Positions 52,973 through 64,000 of a stretch of 64,000 nucleotides of DNA are shown here, in pieces. The DNA comes from Rhizobium mesoamericanum STM3625. Its GTDB lineage: Bacteria; Pseudomonadota; Alphaproteobacteria; Rhizobiales; Rhizobiaceae. A program made the position numbers and the translations under genes. Each line of letters opens with the position of its first letter. Within the stretch, counting starts at the first letter, position 1. A model generated the notes under the pieces. That model did no database searches, had not been told where the DNA came from, and saw only the letters and a list, made by a program, of their open reading frames with translations. Location of the stretch: assembly GCF_000312665.1 (NCBI RefSeq), contig NZ_HF536772.1, positions 2,911,380 through 2,975,379 on the forward strand, in the 5' to 3' direction.

Positions 52973-54634
52973 CTAGTCGTTCCCCCCGCTTGGCGCAGAC
53001 CGCTGCGCAAAGAGCCGCTTCAAGGCCTCCACCCTCTCTGCATCGATGTTCGCGTCCGTCACGGCGATCCAGCCATCGATATAGTGCGCAGGCGCATAGA
53101 CGTGGCCGAACCCCATGGGAGCGCTCGTTGCGATCGCCACATCGACCAGCAATTGCAGCATCGTCAGCGCCGGAAACCAACGCAAGCTTGGTGAGACATC
53201 GGGCCCACGCGGATGCCTCATCCAGGCCGGCTCCCGATAAAAGGAATTGGGATCGAAGAATGTCACGGCATCGCTGGCATATTGGAGATAGACGATGCGA
53301 ATAGGTCCCCAGCTTGCACCGGGAATAGACAACTGGTTCGTCTGGCTGGTGAACCGGATAAGGGATCCGTCGCGGAACCGTGGCAGCCACGCCGGCGATT
53401 GAGGCTCGCGCGCCGCCGTCACCTCTCGCCACATCCTGCTTGCAAAGGGCGGACCGCTCCACAGCGCCCCCTGGAAAGGATCCGCCACGATGTCGAAGAT
53501 ATCGGCAGAGACCTGAGAATTGAGTGCTCCAAGGCTCAGTCCGTGGAGGTAAAGCTTCGGTCTTTTTTGCCGCGGCAACGTCGTCCAGTAGCCATAAACG
53601 TCCCGGAACAATGCTCTGGCAGAGGCCGAGCCATATTCCGGCTCGACGAGCAGTGATAGCCAACTTGCAAGATACGAATACTGAAGGCCGACACTGGCCA
53701 CATCCCCGTGGTGCAGATATTCGAGTGTGTCCATTGCCGCTGGATCGATCCATCCGGTTCCCGTAGGAGCGATGATGACGAGAAGCGAGCGTTCAAATGC
53801 GCCTTGCCGCTTCATCTCTTCAAGTGCGAGCTTTGCGCGCTCTTCGATTGTTTCCGCGTTATTGAGGCCGACGTAGGTTCGTAGCGGCTCGCGCGCCGGC
53901 GTCTTCCAGAAATCGCTGATCTCCGCGGCTGTCGGCCCTGATGCGATAAAACTGCGACCCTGCCTCCCAAGTCCCTTCCAGGTGACAAGCGAGGCAGCGC
54001 TTCCAGTCTTTGCCGGATCACTGGGCATAGGCACGCCATCTTCCAAAAGCGCATCGACCCTCTGGAACGAACGATCGGCCAGATGCAAAGCCGCGCGCAG
54101 CAGGATGCCATTCACCACAGACCAGAAAAGCGCGATCGCAAGAATACCACCGATCACCTGAGAGACGCGGCGCGGCACAAAGCGCGATAGCCATTCAGAC
54201 AAGAACAGACACGTCAGCCGGAACAGCCTGCCGATCAGAACCGCAATGAAGAAAGCGACGATTGCGACGAAGGCAACGCTGAAGGGCTCAGCCGTATCGA
54301 CGCGTTCCATGTGCCACAAGTCGCGGATCGAATTTTGCCAGTCGGCAGTCCGCCAAAGGACGAGCACAGACAATATTGCACCAAGCCCGCAAACGACTAT
54401 GTTGCCGGCCAGTCTTCGCCCGACCGGCATCGGCAGTTCCAGGTATTTCCAAAGGCAGGTAAAGGTTACTCCGAACAGATACCCGGCGGCGGCAGCGATG
54501 CCGGACAGTGCACCTTGAACGAAGAACGATCGTGGCATCAGGCTCGGCGTCAGCGACGCGGCAAAGAAGATGAAGCCAAGCGCCAACCCCGACGTCGAAA
54601 GCGACACGAATAGGTGCAGCAGCAAGCGCTTCAT
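52973..54634 (-). CDS. Membrane protein with Abhydrolase_9 domain
   Basis: 553 residues. The N-terminal ~190 residues have five or so membrane helices beginning with FAASLTPSLMPRSFFVQGALSGIAAAAGYL (core SLTPSLMPRSFFVQG), the family's entry motif. The C-terminal half is an alpha/beta-hydrolase-like domain: YVGLNNAETIEERAKLAL, LLVIIAPTGTGWIDPAAMDTLEY, nucleophile-region LHGLSLGALNSQ (GLSLG elbow) and FGHVYAPAHYIDGW with a terminal His. It is probably an inner-membrane esterase-like enzyme; the substrate is unknown. Confidence 0.88.
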   Translation of the reverse strand: MKRLLLHLFVSLSTSGLALGFIFFAASLTPSLMPRSFFVQGALSGIAAAAGYLFGVTFTCLWKYLELPMPVGRRLAGNIVVCGLGAILSVLVLWRTADWQNSIRDLWHMERVDTAEPFSVAFVAIVAFFIAVLIGRLFRLTCLFLSEWLSRFVPRRVSQVIGGILAIALFWSVVNGILLRAALHLADRSFQRVDALLEDGVPMPSDPAKTGSAASLVTWKGLGRQGRSFIASGPTAAEISDFWKTPAREPLRTYVGLNNAETIEERAKLALEEMKRQGAFERSLLVIIAPTGTGWIDPAAMDTLEYLHHGDVASVGLQYSYLASWLSLLVEPEYGSASARALFRDVYGYWTTLPRQKRPKLYLHGLSLGALNSQVSADIFDIVADPFQGALWSGPPFASRMWREVTAAREPQSPAWLPRFRDGSLIRFTSQTNQLSIPGASWGPIRIVYLQYASDAVTFFDPNSFYREPAWMRHPRGPDVSPSLRWFPALTMLQLLVDVAIATSAPMGFGHVYAPAHYIDGWIAVTDANIDAERVEALKRLFAQRSAPSGGND

Positions 54635-54789
54635 GCTTTCCTCTCACACTTTTAACACCGATATTGTGCGCTGCGCTGTGCTCGCCCACGCAACCATCAA
54701 AGCCGGCCGGCGATCGGTTACGAGACGCCATGCACCTTACTATCTGAAAGCACAAACTCAAGGGACGCACGCTGAGGTAGGCTCCATGC

Positions 54790-54820
54790 AAAAAAGGCTC
54801 CCGAACACCACCGGGAGCCT
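54790..54820 (-). terminator. Rho-independent terminator of the chemoreceptor gene
   Basis: AGGCTCCCG (54795-54803) pairs with CGGGAGCCT (54812-54820); on the minus strand it is followed by six T residues. It lies 23 bases past the chemoreceptor stop. Confidence 0.88.
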
Positions 54821-54843
54821 CCGCTTCGATGCCGATCCGTCGT

Positions 54844-56661
54844 TCAAGCGGCGCGGGACATCGGCCTTGTGCTGCTACCAGTCGCGCGCAGTCTGAAACT
54901 GGCAAGCAAGGTGTTCAACTGTCGGCTTTCCTCGGCCAGTGTCTGGCTAGCAGCCGTCGTCTCCTCGACCATCGCGGCATTCTGCTGGGTCATCTGGTCC
55001 ATCTGGTTGACCGACGTGTTGATCTCGTTGAGGCCCGTCGCCTGCTCGCGCGCCGCGGTGGCGATCGAGGTGACGTGGCTGTTGACGCGATTGACCAGCT
55101 CCTCGATTTCGAGCAGCGCATCACCGGTAGAGCGCACCAGCATCACGCCGTTGCCGACTTCGCTTGCCGAGGTGCTGATCAACACCTTGATCTCCTTCGC
55201 GGCATTGGCGGAGCGCTGCGCAAGCTCACGCACTTCCTGTGCGACGACGGCAAAACCGCGTCCCGCCTCGCCCGCACGCGCAGCTTCGACGCCGGCATTG
55301 AGCGCGAGCAAGTTCGTCTGGAAGGCAATCTCATCGATAACACCGATGATCTGGCTGATACGGTTCGACGAATCCTCAATCCGGTTCATTGCCGTGACGG
55401 CATTGCGGACGATATCGCCCGATTTGCCGGCGCTGGTCTTGGTTTCCGCCACCATCTCGCGGGCTTCCGCCGCACGTTCGGAAGCAGTCCGCACGGTCGC
55501 GGTGATTTCATCGAGCGCCGCCGCCGTCTCTTCGAGCGCAGCCGCTTGCTGCTCGGTGCGCTTCGACAGATTGTTCGTCGCCTCGCTTATATCGGCGGCG
55601 CTGTTATTGACGACGCGGGTCGATTCCGCGATCGCCTGGATGACGCTGTTCAGCGCGTCGACGGCCGAGTTGAAGTCAGAACGCAGCTTGGCGTAGTCCT
55701 CGCCAAGGTCTCCGATGGACACGGTCAGGTCGCCGGCAGCCAGTTTCTCGAGCCCGGCACCGAGCGACTGGATGGCAAAGGTCTGGCGATCGGCTGCCGA
55801 ACGCCAGTTTGCCTCGTTGCCGCGACGCTCCTCCTCGATCTCAAGCTGGTGCTGGTTCTCGCGGTCCCGCATCAGCGCCCGCTCGCGGACCGAATCCCGC
55901 AATACAAGGAGAGATTTCGCCATTGCCCCAATCTCGTCGCGCCGGTCATGATCGACAATGTCGACCGCGTCGCGTTCTTCGGCAATCGCGTTCATCGCGC
56001 CCTTCAGCCGGGCAACCGGCGATGTCACGCTACGAACGATACCAAAGGCAACGCCGATGATGATGATCGCACCGACGACGCACGCACCGGCAGCCCAGAT
56101 CGCGTTCTGGCGGTAGAGCGCGGCAAGATCGTCGGCATAAACGCCGGTGCCGACCACCCAGCCCCAGGGTTCGAAGCCGACCACGTGAGAATATTTGAGC
56201 ACCGGATCGGCCGCACCCGGCTTGGGCCAGTAATAATCGACGAAGCCTTCGCCGCTCTTCTTCACGGTCTTGGCGAACTCGACGAAGATGAGCTTTCCGG
56301 TCGGATCCTTGTTCTGGGACAGATCCGTTCCGTTCAGCTCCGGTTTGATCGGATGCATGATCATTGTCGGATGCATGTCGTTGATCCAGAAGTAGCCGCT
56401 GCCGCCGTAGCGCATGGCCGAGATCACGTCCTTCGCCGCCGTCTGCGCCTGCTCCCGCGTCATGGCGCCGGACTGTTCCAGCTTGTAGTATTTCTGGAAG
56501 ATGGCGATCGCGGTCGCATCCATTTGTGCAAGACCCTGCTTGCGCTCGCTCTCCAGCTTGGAGTGTGAATAGTTGAGGAAGAATGTGATGGCGAGCACCA
56601 GAATGGTCAGCGCCAGCCCCACGAGTGAATAGAGGCGAGTGGAAATCTTCACGTTACGCAT
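54844..56661 (-). CDS. Methyl-accepting chemotaxis protein with Cache sensor
   Basis: 605 residues. TM1 at ~12-30, periplasmic single Cache domain (~35-185; [23 protein letters not shown] and the [18 protein letters not shown] core), TM2 at ~190-210, and a HAMP domain with [13 protein letters not shown] second HAMP-like stretch at ~310 ([15 protein letters not shown]) precedes the signalling domain. The hairpin tip contains [41 protein letters not shown] (core [19 protein letters not shown]). The Cache FWIND motif often binds small carboxylates. There is no C-terminal CheR/CheB pentapeptide. Confidence 0.95.
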   Translation of the reverse strand: MRNVKISTRLYSLVGLALTILVLAITFFLNYSHSKLESERKQGLAQMDATAIAIFQKYYKLEQSGAMTREQAQTAAKDVISAMRYGGSGYFWINDMHPTMIMHPIKPELNGTDLSQNKDPTGKLIFVEFAKTVKKSGEGFVDYYWPKPGAADPVLKYSHVVGFEPWGWVVGTGVYADDLAALYRQNAIWAAGACVVGAIIIIGVAFGIVRSVTSPVARLKGAMNAIAEERDAVDIVDHDRRDEIGAMAKSLLVLRDSVRERALMRDRENQHQLEIEEERRGNEANWRSAADRQTFAIQSLGAGLEKLAAGDLTVSIGDLGEDYAKLRSDFNSAVDALNSVIQAIAESTRVVNNSAADISEATNNLSKRTEQQAAALEETAAALDEITATVRTASERAAEAREMVAETKTSAGKSGDIVRNAVTAMNRIEDSSNRISQIIGVIDEIAFQTNLLALNAGVEAARAGEAGRGFAVVAQEVRELAQRSANAAKEIKVLISTSASEVGNGVMLVRSTGDALLEIEELVNRVNSHVTSIATAAREQATGLNEINTSVNQMDQMTQQNAAMVEETTAASQTLAEESRQLNTLLASFRLRATGSSTRPMSRAA

Positions 56662-56969
56662 TGGGCCCCGGCAGTTCAGAATTTGATCACAATGAAATAC
56701 TGCTATGTGGGCCTTACCGTATCGTGAACTTAAATTAGATGTCGCTTATGTTCAGTAGGGTAAGCATTCCAGCCATTGAAGCAGCTTTCTGGGCAAGGCG
56801 CTGATTTGTCTAGAGAAAAGAAGATCGATACAAACTGCGCTAGGTAACTTCTCGTAGAACCATAGTAGCAGATCCGATGACGTCTCCGACGCGCCGCGTT
56901 TCGCTTCCGAGCCATCTGCGCTACGGTCCTTCCGGAATCGTTATCCTCTTCCCGAAACAGGAGCCCTCA
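56662..56969. other. Divergent intergenic region, chemoreceptor/thioesterase
   Basis: 308 AT-richer bases without a supported gene. It should hold promoters for both genes; a plus frame joining it to the thioesterase (from 56877) lacks family similarity before 56970. Confidence 0.5.
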
Positions 56970-57356
56970 ATGACCGACAACGCCAAGCCGAACGGCGCGC
57001 TTACTCTTCGCACCGTGGCGATGCCCGCCGACGCCAATCCGGCGGGCGACATATTTGGTGGCTGGGTTATGGCGCAGATGGACCTTGCCTCGGGCATCAT
57101 GGCTTCCGAGCGCGCCAAGGGCCGCGTTGTCACCGCTGCCGTCAAGGAGATGGCCTTCGCCCTCCCCGTTAAGATCGGCGATACGCTCTCGGTCTACACA
57201 ACGATTGTGGCTGTCGGTCGCACCTCGATCACGCTCTCGGTCGAGGCATGGGCAACGCGCGCCCGCTACAACAACATGGAACAGGTGACTGCGGCGACCT
57301 TTATCATGGTCGCGCTTGACGAGAGCGGAAAGCCGAAGCCGGTTCCCGCGGAGTAG
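56970..57356 (+). CDS. Hotdog-fold acyl-CoA thioesterase (YciA-like)
   Basis: 128 residues from the ATG at 56970 with ACAGGAG upstream. Hydrolyses acyl-CoA. Family motifs: LRTVAMPADANPAGDIFGGWVMAQMDLASGIMA (core NPAGDIFGGWVMAQMD, with catalytic Asp) and VGRTSITLSVEAWA, closing with TAATFIMVALDESGKP. The length fits YciA. Single cytosolic gene; chain-length preference unknown. Confidence 0.93.
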   Translation: MTDNAKPNGALTLRTVAMPADANPAGDIFGGWVMAQMDLASGIMASERAKGRVVTAAVKEMAFALPVKIGDTLSVYTTIVAVGRTSITLSVEAWATRARYNNMEQVTAATFIMVALDESGKPKPVPAE

Positions 57357-57454
57357 GCAACCGATACGGTTGCTTCCCACGAGGTCCTTGTCCACATCAA
57401 GGTGCTGATGGGGATGTGATCTCGCTTTGCTGCCGCGGCGGCTGACGGGTATAG

Positions 57455-57760
57455 CCGACGTTATCCAGCCTCCGGTTAAGGCCTTATGCCGCCCATCTCG
57501 GCTTGGCCGGCTCCATGTTTCTCTTCATCATCCACATCTGGTGGTGGGAGTATCGGCTGCAGGCCATTCCGGTGCTGCATATCGGCATCTACCTGTTTCT
57601 GGTCTCCTTCTGCCTGTTCGTGATGCTTTGCGCGCTTCGCTCGACGGCATGCGGCTATGAGGATTATTCCTACTCAAGCCGGCGCTGGTTCTTCGGCACG
57701 CTGCACGTCCTCGGACAGGCGATAAGCAACTTTTTGGTTGCCAATCGAGGGCAGATGTGA
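57455..57760 (+). pseudogene. Remnant of a WWWEYRL-type small membrane protein
   Basis: In one plus frame, an open stretch from 57455 reads LRLRPYAAHLGLAGSMFLF, IIHIWWWEYRL, HIGIYLFLVSF and GYEDYSYSSRRWFFG. This matches a widespread multi-helix membrane protein family, usually well over 120 residues. There is no usable start codon before a TTG at 57503, an in-frame TAG lies at 57452-57454, the loop before GYEDY is shortened, and the end after RRWFFG no longer looks membrane-like. I regard it as decayed at both ends, although an 85-residue product from 57503 is possible. Confidence 0.55.
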
Positions 57761-57790
57761 GATTAAAAAGGCAACCAGGAGGCTGCTGAT

Positions 57791-58237
57791 ATGTCTGATC
57801 GCATCGAGAAGGTCATCGAACTGAATGCTCCGGTCGAGCGTGTCTGGAAAGCCATCACCGATCACCGCGAGTTCGGCGAATGGTTTCGCGTACAACTGGA
57901 CGGCCCCTTCGTGCCGGGCGAAAATTCGACAGGCCACATCACCTATCCCGGCTACGAGCACATTCGCTGGCAGGCGACGGTCAAGCGGATGGAGGAGCCT
58001 GAGCTCTTTTCCTTCACCTGGCATCCCTACGCCATTGACCCCAAGGTCGACTATTCCGGGGAAGCGCCGACCCTTGTCGAGTTCCGCCTGGAACCGACGC
58101 CATCGGGTTCACGCCTGACGGTGACAGAATCGGGTTTCGATAAGGTCCCGGCGCATCGCCGCGAGGAAGCCTTCCGCATGAACGACGGCGGCTGGGCCGA
58201 ACAGATCAAAAACATCAAGGAATACGTCGATCGCTAA
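57791..58237 (+). CDS. SRPBCC (AHSA1-like) domain protein, second locus
   Basis: 148 residues. The START-like fold opens with IEKVIELNAPVERVWKAITDHREFGEWF (core APVERVWKAITDHREFGEWF), then PGYEHIRWQATVKRMEEPELFSFTWHPYA and the C-terminal helix ending GGWAEQIKNIKEYV. Ligand unknown. The family is nearly always encoded with an ArsR regulator, which follows here with its predicted start overlapping this gene's end. Confidence 0.92.
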   Translation: MSDRIEKVIELNAPVERVWKAITDHREFGEWFRVQLDGPFVPGENSTGHITYPGYEHIRWQATVKRMEEPELFSFTWHPYAIDPKVDYSGEAPTLVEFRLEPTPSGSRLTVTESGFDKVPAHRREEAFRMNDGGWAEQIKNIKEYVDR

Positions 58238-58562
58238 CGTCGAACTCCACCCCGAGAAAGCGGCGATCCTGTTTGCCGCCTTAGGAGACCCGACGCGCCT
58301 GTCCCTACTGACAGCCCTCAGCGACGGGCGGGAACGCTCGATTGCGAGCCTGTCGGTCGGCACTGTGCTTACCCGGCAGGCGGTTACGAAACATCTGCAT
58401 GTACTGGAACAGGCCGGCCTCGTCCGCTCCACGAAAGTCGGCCGGGAAAGCCATTACTCTTTTCAACCCAATCGGATCGGTGAGATGCGCGCCTATCTCG
58501 ACAGCGTCTCGCGGCAATGGGATGACGCGCTCGAACGCCTGCGCGCCTTCGTGGAACGCTAG
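58230..58562 (+). CDS. ArsR-family regulator without an ordinary start codon
   Basis: The open frame encodes about 110 residues of a normal ArsR repressor: ANVELHPEKAAILFAALGDPTRLSLLTAL, then the recognition region VLTRQAVTKHLHVLEQAGLVRST and the wing. No ATG, GTG or TTG occurs in frame between the upstream stop (58179-58181) and a GTG at 58365, which lies inside the helix-turn-helix. The expected start position reads ATC (58230-58232, ATC GCT AAC GTC). It may start at this rare codon, or be a recent pseudogene through an ATG-to-ATC change. Overlaps the SRPBCC stop. Confidence 0.7.
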   Translation: MANVELHPEKAAILFAALGDPTRLSLLTALSDGRERSIASLSVGTVLTRQAVTKHLHVLEQAGLVRSTKVGRESHYSFQPNRIGEMRAYLDSVSRQWDDALERLRAFVER

Positions 58563-58879
58563 GCTTCCGGCGCGCCAGCCAACCTGGCAGCCCCTAGCCT
58601 CTCGCCGAGCCAGAACACAGCAAAACCGGAGAAAACGAGCAGCGTGATCACTTCCTGCATCGTTTTCAGCTGTGCCGTCGTATAGACTGACGAGCCGATG
58701 CGGTTGGCCGGCACGGCAAGGCAGTATTCGAAAAAGGCGATCGCCCAACTGACGACAATAGCGATGAACAGTGCGGCGCCCCTGTGCTTGAGATGCCCAT
58801 ACCAGGCGAAGGTCATGAAAATATTCGACGCAAAAAGCATGACGATCGGCCAGACAGCGGCCGGGAAGGCAAAAGGCAT
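58559..58879 (-). CDS. DUF486 (DMT-family) small membrane protein
   Basis: 106 residues with four membrane helices. Family pattern: MLFASNIFMTFAWYGHLKHRG, SWAIAFFEYCLAVPANRIGSS (core FFEYCLAVPANRIG) and LKTMQEVITLLVFSGFAVFWLGE. Inner-membrane protein of unknown function. Its last 4 bases overlap the convergent ArsR stop. Confidence 0.92.
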   Translation of the reverse strand: MPFAFPAAVWPIVMLFASNIFMTFAWYGHLKHRGAALFIAIVVSWAIAFFEYCLAVPANRIGSSVYTTAQLKTMQEVITLLVFSGFAVFWLGERLGAARLAGAPEA

Positions 58880-59265
58880 GGGTGATTCCCGACCTTAAAA
58901 CTGGCGCCAGCATGTATCGCCAAAGCTCTCCGCTGCAAGAGGCCGCGCGCCGCCTCGCGCTCGTCCGTCAGCCGAAGCACGACCTCTAAAGGTTCCATTC
59001 AAGGATCCCGAAGCATACGCTCCGTTCGTCCACGGCGAGAGGCATCGGACTGACTACAGTCCTTCAAGCGGTTCGTCGAGGGATGGAAACCCGCCACGGT
59101 CCGGCCAAGCGCGCCGCCCGCGAGATGATGGGCGTTTCCCTTGGCGTGGCGGATGTTGAAGGATTTCCATTTTTTCCATTCTCCGATACGTTTCGGATGA
59201 TGGAATTGCCGATCACGCCCACGGCGACGCATCCAGGGCGCGCCGGCCGAGCGATGGAGGAGGAA
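58880..59265. other. Intergenic region before the VOC gene
   Basis: 386 bases. A short open stretch at 58911-58989 and a plus frame joined to the VOC gene from 59083 have no recognised family and no good ribosome site. Nothing else is supported. Confidence 0.45.
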
Positions 59266-59649
59266 ATGTCGGAAACGACCGTCAATGTCCGTTATATGGT
59301 CGATGACGTCGACGCAGCCATCACATGGTACACGAGCCATCTGGGCTTTTCGGTTCTGTCGAACCATGCCCCCGCTTTCGCGGATGTACGGCGCGGAGCG
59401 TTACGGCTGCTGCTCAGCGGGCCGACGAGTTCGGCGGGACGAGCGATGCCGGATGGCGAACGGCCCCGATCGGGCGGCTGGAACCGGATACATCTCATCG
59501 TCGACGACCTGCCTGCCGAAGTGGCGCGCCTGCGGGCCGCCGGCGTTCAATTCCGAAATGAGATCGTCACGGGACCAGGCGGTTCGCAGATCCTGTTGAT
59601 AGACCCGTCCGGCAATTTCGTTGAACTCTTTCAGCCGGCACGCGGATGA
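59266..59649 (+). CDS. VOC-family (glyoxalase/dioxygenase superfamily) protein
   Basis: 127 residues from the ATG at 59266, which has GGAGGAGG 4-8 bases upstream. Two beta-alpha-beta-beta-beta modules: VNVRYMVDDVDAAITWYTSHLGFSVL and RIHLIVDDLPAEVARLRAAGV, ending with the typical LIDPSGNFVELFQP, whose Glu is a usual metal ligand. Enzyme versus binding role is undetermined. The next ~300 bases hold a decayed DHFR-like gene on the other strand. Confidence 0.9.
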   Translation: MSETTVNVRYMVDDVDAAITWYTSHLGFSVLSNHAPAFADVRRGALRLLLSGPTSSAGRAMPDGERPRSGGWNRIHLIVDDLPAEVARLRAAGVQFRNEIVTGPGGSQILLIDPSGNFVELFQPARG

Positions 59650-59689
59650 GCCCGATCTTATATTGGTGAGATTTACCGCTTTGCGAACA

Positions 59690-59962
59690 TCGGTTGTCGT
59701 CTTGCTCTGGTCGAACAGCGGGCCGATCGAGTCGCCAGCAGCCACATAGGCCATGCGCGGCGAAGATGTCGCAGCTCTTGCGCGCCGAGCAGCAAATAGA
59801 ACCTTGGCGAACAACTCGCCCACTGCCTCTTCCATCGCCTCGTTGAACAGGGCGCGGCCCTGCCGCCCTATCTGAAGCTGCCGATCGGATCCTCATTACG
59901 ACCGCCCGGCGCCTGCATGATGCCATCGAGACTGACGAGGGCACCTGAACGATCTTGCGCAT
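59690..59962 (-). pseudogene. Multiply frameshifted DHFR/RibD C-terminal-family remnant
   Basis: Minus-strand pieces in three frames assemble in order into the family's N-terminal half. MRKIVQ begins at 59962; ALVSLDGIMQAPGGRNEDPIG is in the next frame; then ALFNEAMEEAVGELFAK, FYLLLG, RKSCDIFAAH and YVAAGDSIGPLFDQSK follow. Normal members read MRKIVxxxFVSLDGVMQAPGG...FAKPFDLLLGRKTYDIFAAHWPY. At least four frame changes and one stop are needed, and the C-terminal half is absent beyond about 59690. No functional product is possible. Confidence 0.85.
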
Positions 59963-60137
59963 CTCCACCTTGGCGAAATCTTTTTTCCGCGCGCGGACCG
60001 GCGACCACGGGCTGAGCCGACGACAGGCTGAGACAAATATCAACAACCGCTGTTTGCCAAATCCGAACGATTCTTTTGTTTCCCTTTTGTACTCTTTGCC
60101 TCTTCACTTTCGCAGTGAGTCTCGCCATATTCCGCCC

Positions 60138-63143
<3,006 letters not shown>

Positions 63144-63334
63144 ATGCATGTACAGTATGCAATTTCAGATGGACTTCTTTTTGGAGGAATGGGCATTTTT
63201 AGGCTTGACGCGTGGTGACGCGCCTCCTTTCGCCGTCCCCATCGGCCGGCACGCACATGATGAGCCTGGGCTCGTTAAACTTGCATCAATCCCTGCATGG
63301 CATATCTGCCCCGGCAATGCGAAAGGAGACATGC

Positions 63335-63538
63335 ATGGCATTCGTAGCCTTCAAGAACACCCACAACAACGCGATCTATGTCAATCCGGCGCAGGTTCTT
63401 TACGTCTCGGCCTTCGAGGAAGATGTCACCATCATCGCCTATGCCGTCGCCGATGCCGGCGGTAAGCCCGTGGTCTCCCACGTCCGCGGCAGCGCCGATT
63501 TCGTCCAGCACAAGCTCGGCGGCGCAGCGGCTCGCTAG
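63335..63538 (+). CDS. Small hypothetical cytosolic protein
   Basis: 67 residues from the ATG at 63335, with AAAGGAG 7 bases upstream. Sequence AFVAFKNTHNNAIYVNPAQVLYVSAFEEDVTIIAYAV suggests a compact beta-rich domain, followed by VSHVRGSADFVQHKLGGA. An out-of-frame ATG lies 4 bases earlier. Good ribosome site and ordered composition support a real gene; I recognise no named family. Confidence 0.7.
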   Translation: MAFVAFKNTHNNAIYVNPAQVLYVSAFEEDVTIIAYAVADAGGKPVVSHVRGSADFVQHKLGGAAAR

Positions 63539-63971
63539 GACTACACACACCTTGCAGATATGCCCGAGAAAACGATGGCGGCGCGGTAGTGCCGTTCCGG
63601 CACAGTTTCCGGAAACGGGACAGCAACTGCTGTGCGTGGTTACCAATCGTCAAGTAACTGAATCTTTGGCGATTCCCGCTGCCCAGAATCGCGTGCCACA
63701 ATATTGCCGCTTGCCTTTTGCTTCGAATGCTGTCACCAAATGCAGCTCTCGGGCATTTGCATGCCGGTGACTGGACTGATGTGGTAAAGCCTTCCTGCCG
63801 GAAGGCGGCGTGGGGGGTACCCGCGTGCGTAGACGTTCTTTCCCCGTTCGTGAACTACTCGACTGACCCTTCGCGCGTCGATTTTTCAATTGGAACGCGC
63901 GAAAGCTAAAGCCGTTCATTTCCTCTCGGGGGGATGGATACCAGACAGACTAAGGGAAAAGGACTATCCCA
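63539..63971. other. Intergenic region and leader of the cold-shock gene
   Basis: 433 bases without a supported gene. It contains an imperfect hairpin (CCGTTCCGG ... CCGGAAACGG, about 63591-63617) and another, CCTTCC-TGCC-GGAAGG (about 63790-63805). The last ~100 bases should include the 5' leader of the Csp mRNA, often structured and temperature sensitive in this family; no fold was computed. Confidence 0.45.
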
Positions 63972-64000
63972 ATGGCCACCAAGGGCACCGTAAAATTCTT
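63972..64000 (+). CDS. Cold-shock protein, first codons only
   Basis: The window ends nine codons into ATG GCC ACC AAG GGC ACC GTA AAA TTC, giving MATKGTVKFF, the invariant opening of bacterial CspA-family RNA chaperones. GGGAAAAGGA lies 6-15 bases upstream as a ribosome site. Family assignment is strong even from this short piece; which csp paralogue it is cannot be told. Confidence 0.85.

Noticed and set aside
54829..56568. 579-residue plus-strand frame opposite the chemoreceptor
   Set aside because: Long only because of third-position GC; composition is unlike a protein and the minus-strand gene is certain.
63650..63919. 89-residue minus-strand frame before the cold-shock gene
   Set aside because: Arg/Ser-rich, no ribosome site, covers the presumed Csp leader.

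Overview
The window is GC-rich, densely coded and typical of the chromosome of an alphaproteobacterium of the Rhizobiaceae. Supporting features are a Usg protein, a clan AA (TIGR02281-type) aspartic protease beside a DUF1289 protein, a fused-length UvrB of about 1000 residues, a single-domain FrcA-like sugar ATPase, RirA- and Irr-like iron boxes, and a moaA / DUF971 / LtrA / fumC / L,D-transpeptidase neighbourhood. Gene order around moaA-mobA-mobB and fumC reminds me of Sinorhizobium/Ensifer, but I could not run a comparison. I see no prophage, IS element, CRISPR array, rRNA or tRNA.

Layout. 1-7 kb: a truncated L,D-transpeptidase, both fumarase classes (FumC and the Fe-S class I enzyme) in tandem, a GGDEF protein and a PPOX-type flavoprotein. 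7-17 kb: a hydrolase/MarR divergent pair with a repeated operator, LtrA and DUF971, then a molybdenum-cofactor block (moaA, a DMT transporter, mobA, mobB), two decayed genes and a very large Gln/Pro-rich OmpA-domain protein. 17-24 kb: an amino-acid ABC transporter lacking its ATPase, usg, DUF2270, a TPR-methyltransferase, and a GST-ArsR-SRPBCC run. 24-29 kb: an iron/siderophore-type ABC importer with two paralogous binding proteins, divergent from a methyltransferase, with iron-responsive boxes between them. 29-33 kb: a complete ssuADCB alkanesulfonate operon without ssuE. 33-39 kb: a 3-hydroxyisobutyrate-type dehydrogenase, an AlkD-like protein, and a Frc-like sugar ABC system split across a divergent promoter together with a sugar epimerase. 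39-45 kb: an AsnC regulator, a uracil-DNA glycosylase, a PleC/DivJ-like kinase, DgkA, and cobT/cobS with DUF1289 and the aspartic protease. 45-57 kb: an ABC-2 exporter, an extensin-like protein, PAS-GGDEF, DoxX, a PLP decarboxylase, an Abhydrolase_9 membrane protein and a Cache-MCP. 57-64 kb: a second SRPBCC-ArsR pair, DUF486, a VOC protein, UvrB, a small conserved-looking ORF and the start of a cold-shock gene.

The most informative unusual signals are: a set of gene remnants in different states of decay (SDR, GNAT, DHFR/RibD-like, WWWEYRL membrane protein, and an ArsR gene with no ordinary start codon); the iron locus with tandem binding proteins sharing a Cys-Cys pair at identical residue numbers; an 11-bp perfect inverted repeat in the sugar-ABC divergent promoter; and repeat-bearing tails in the OmpA-like protein and UvrB. 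I did not find a convincing wholly new multi-gene system; the iron/methyltransferase locus is the best candidate for unexplored function.
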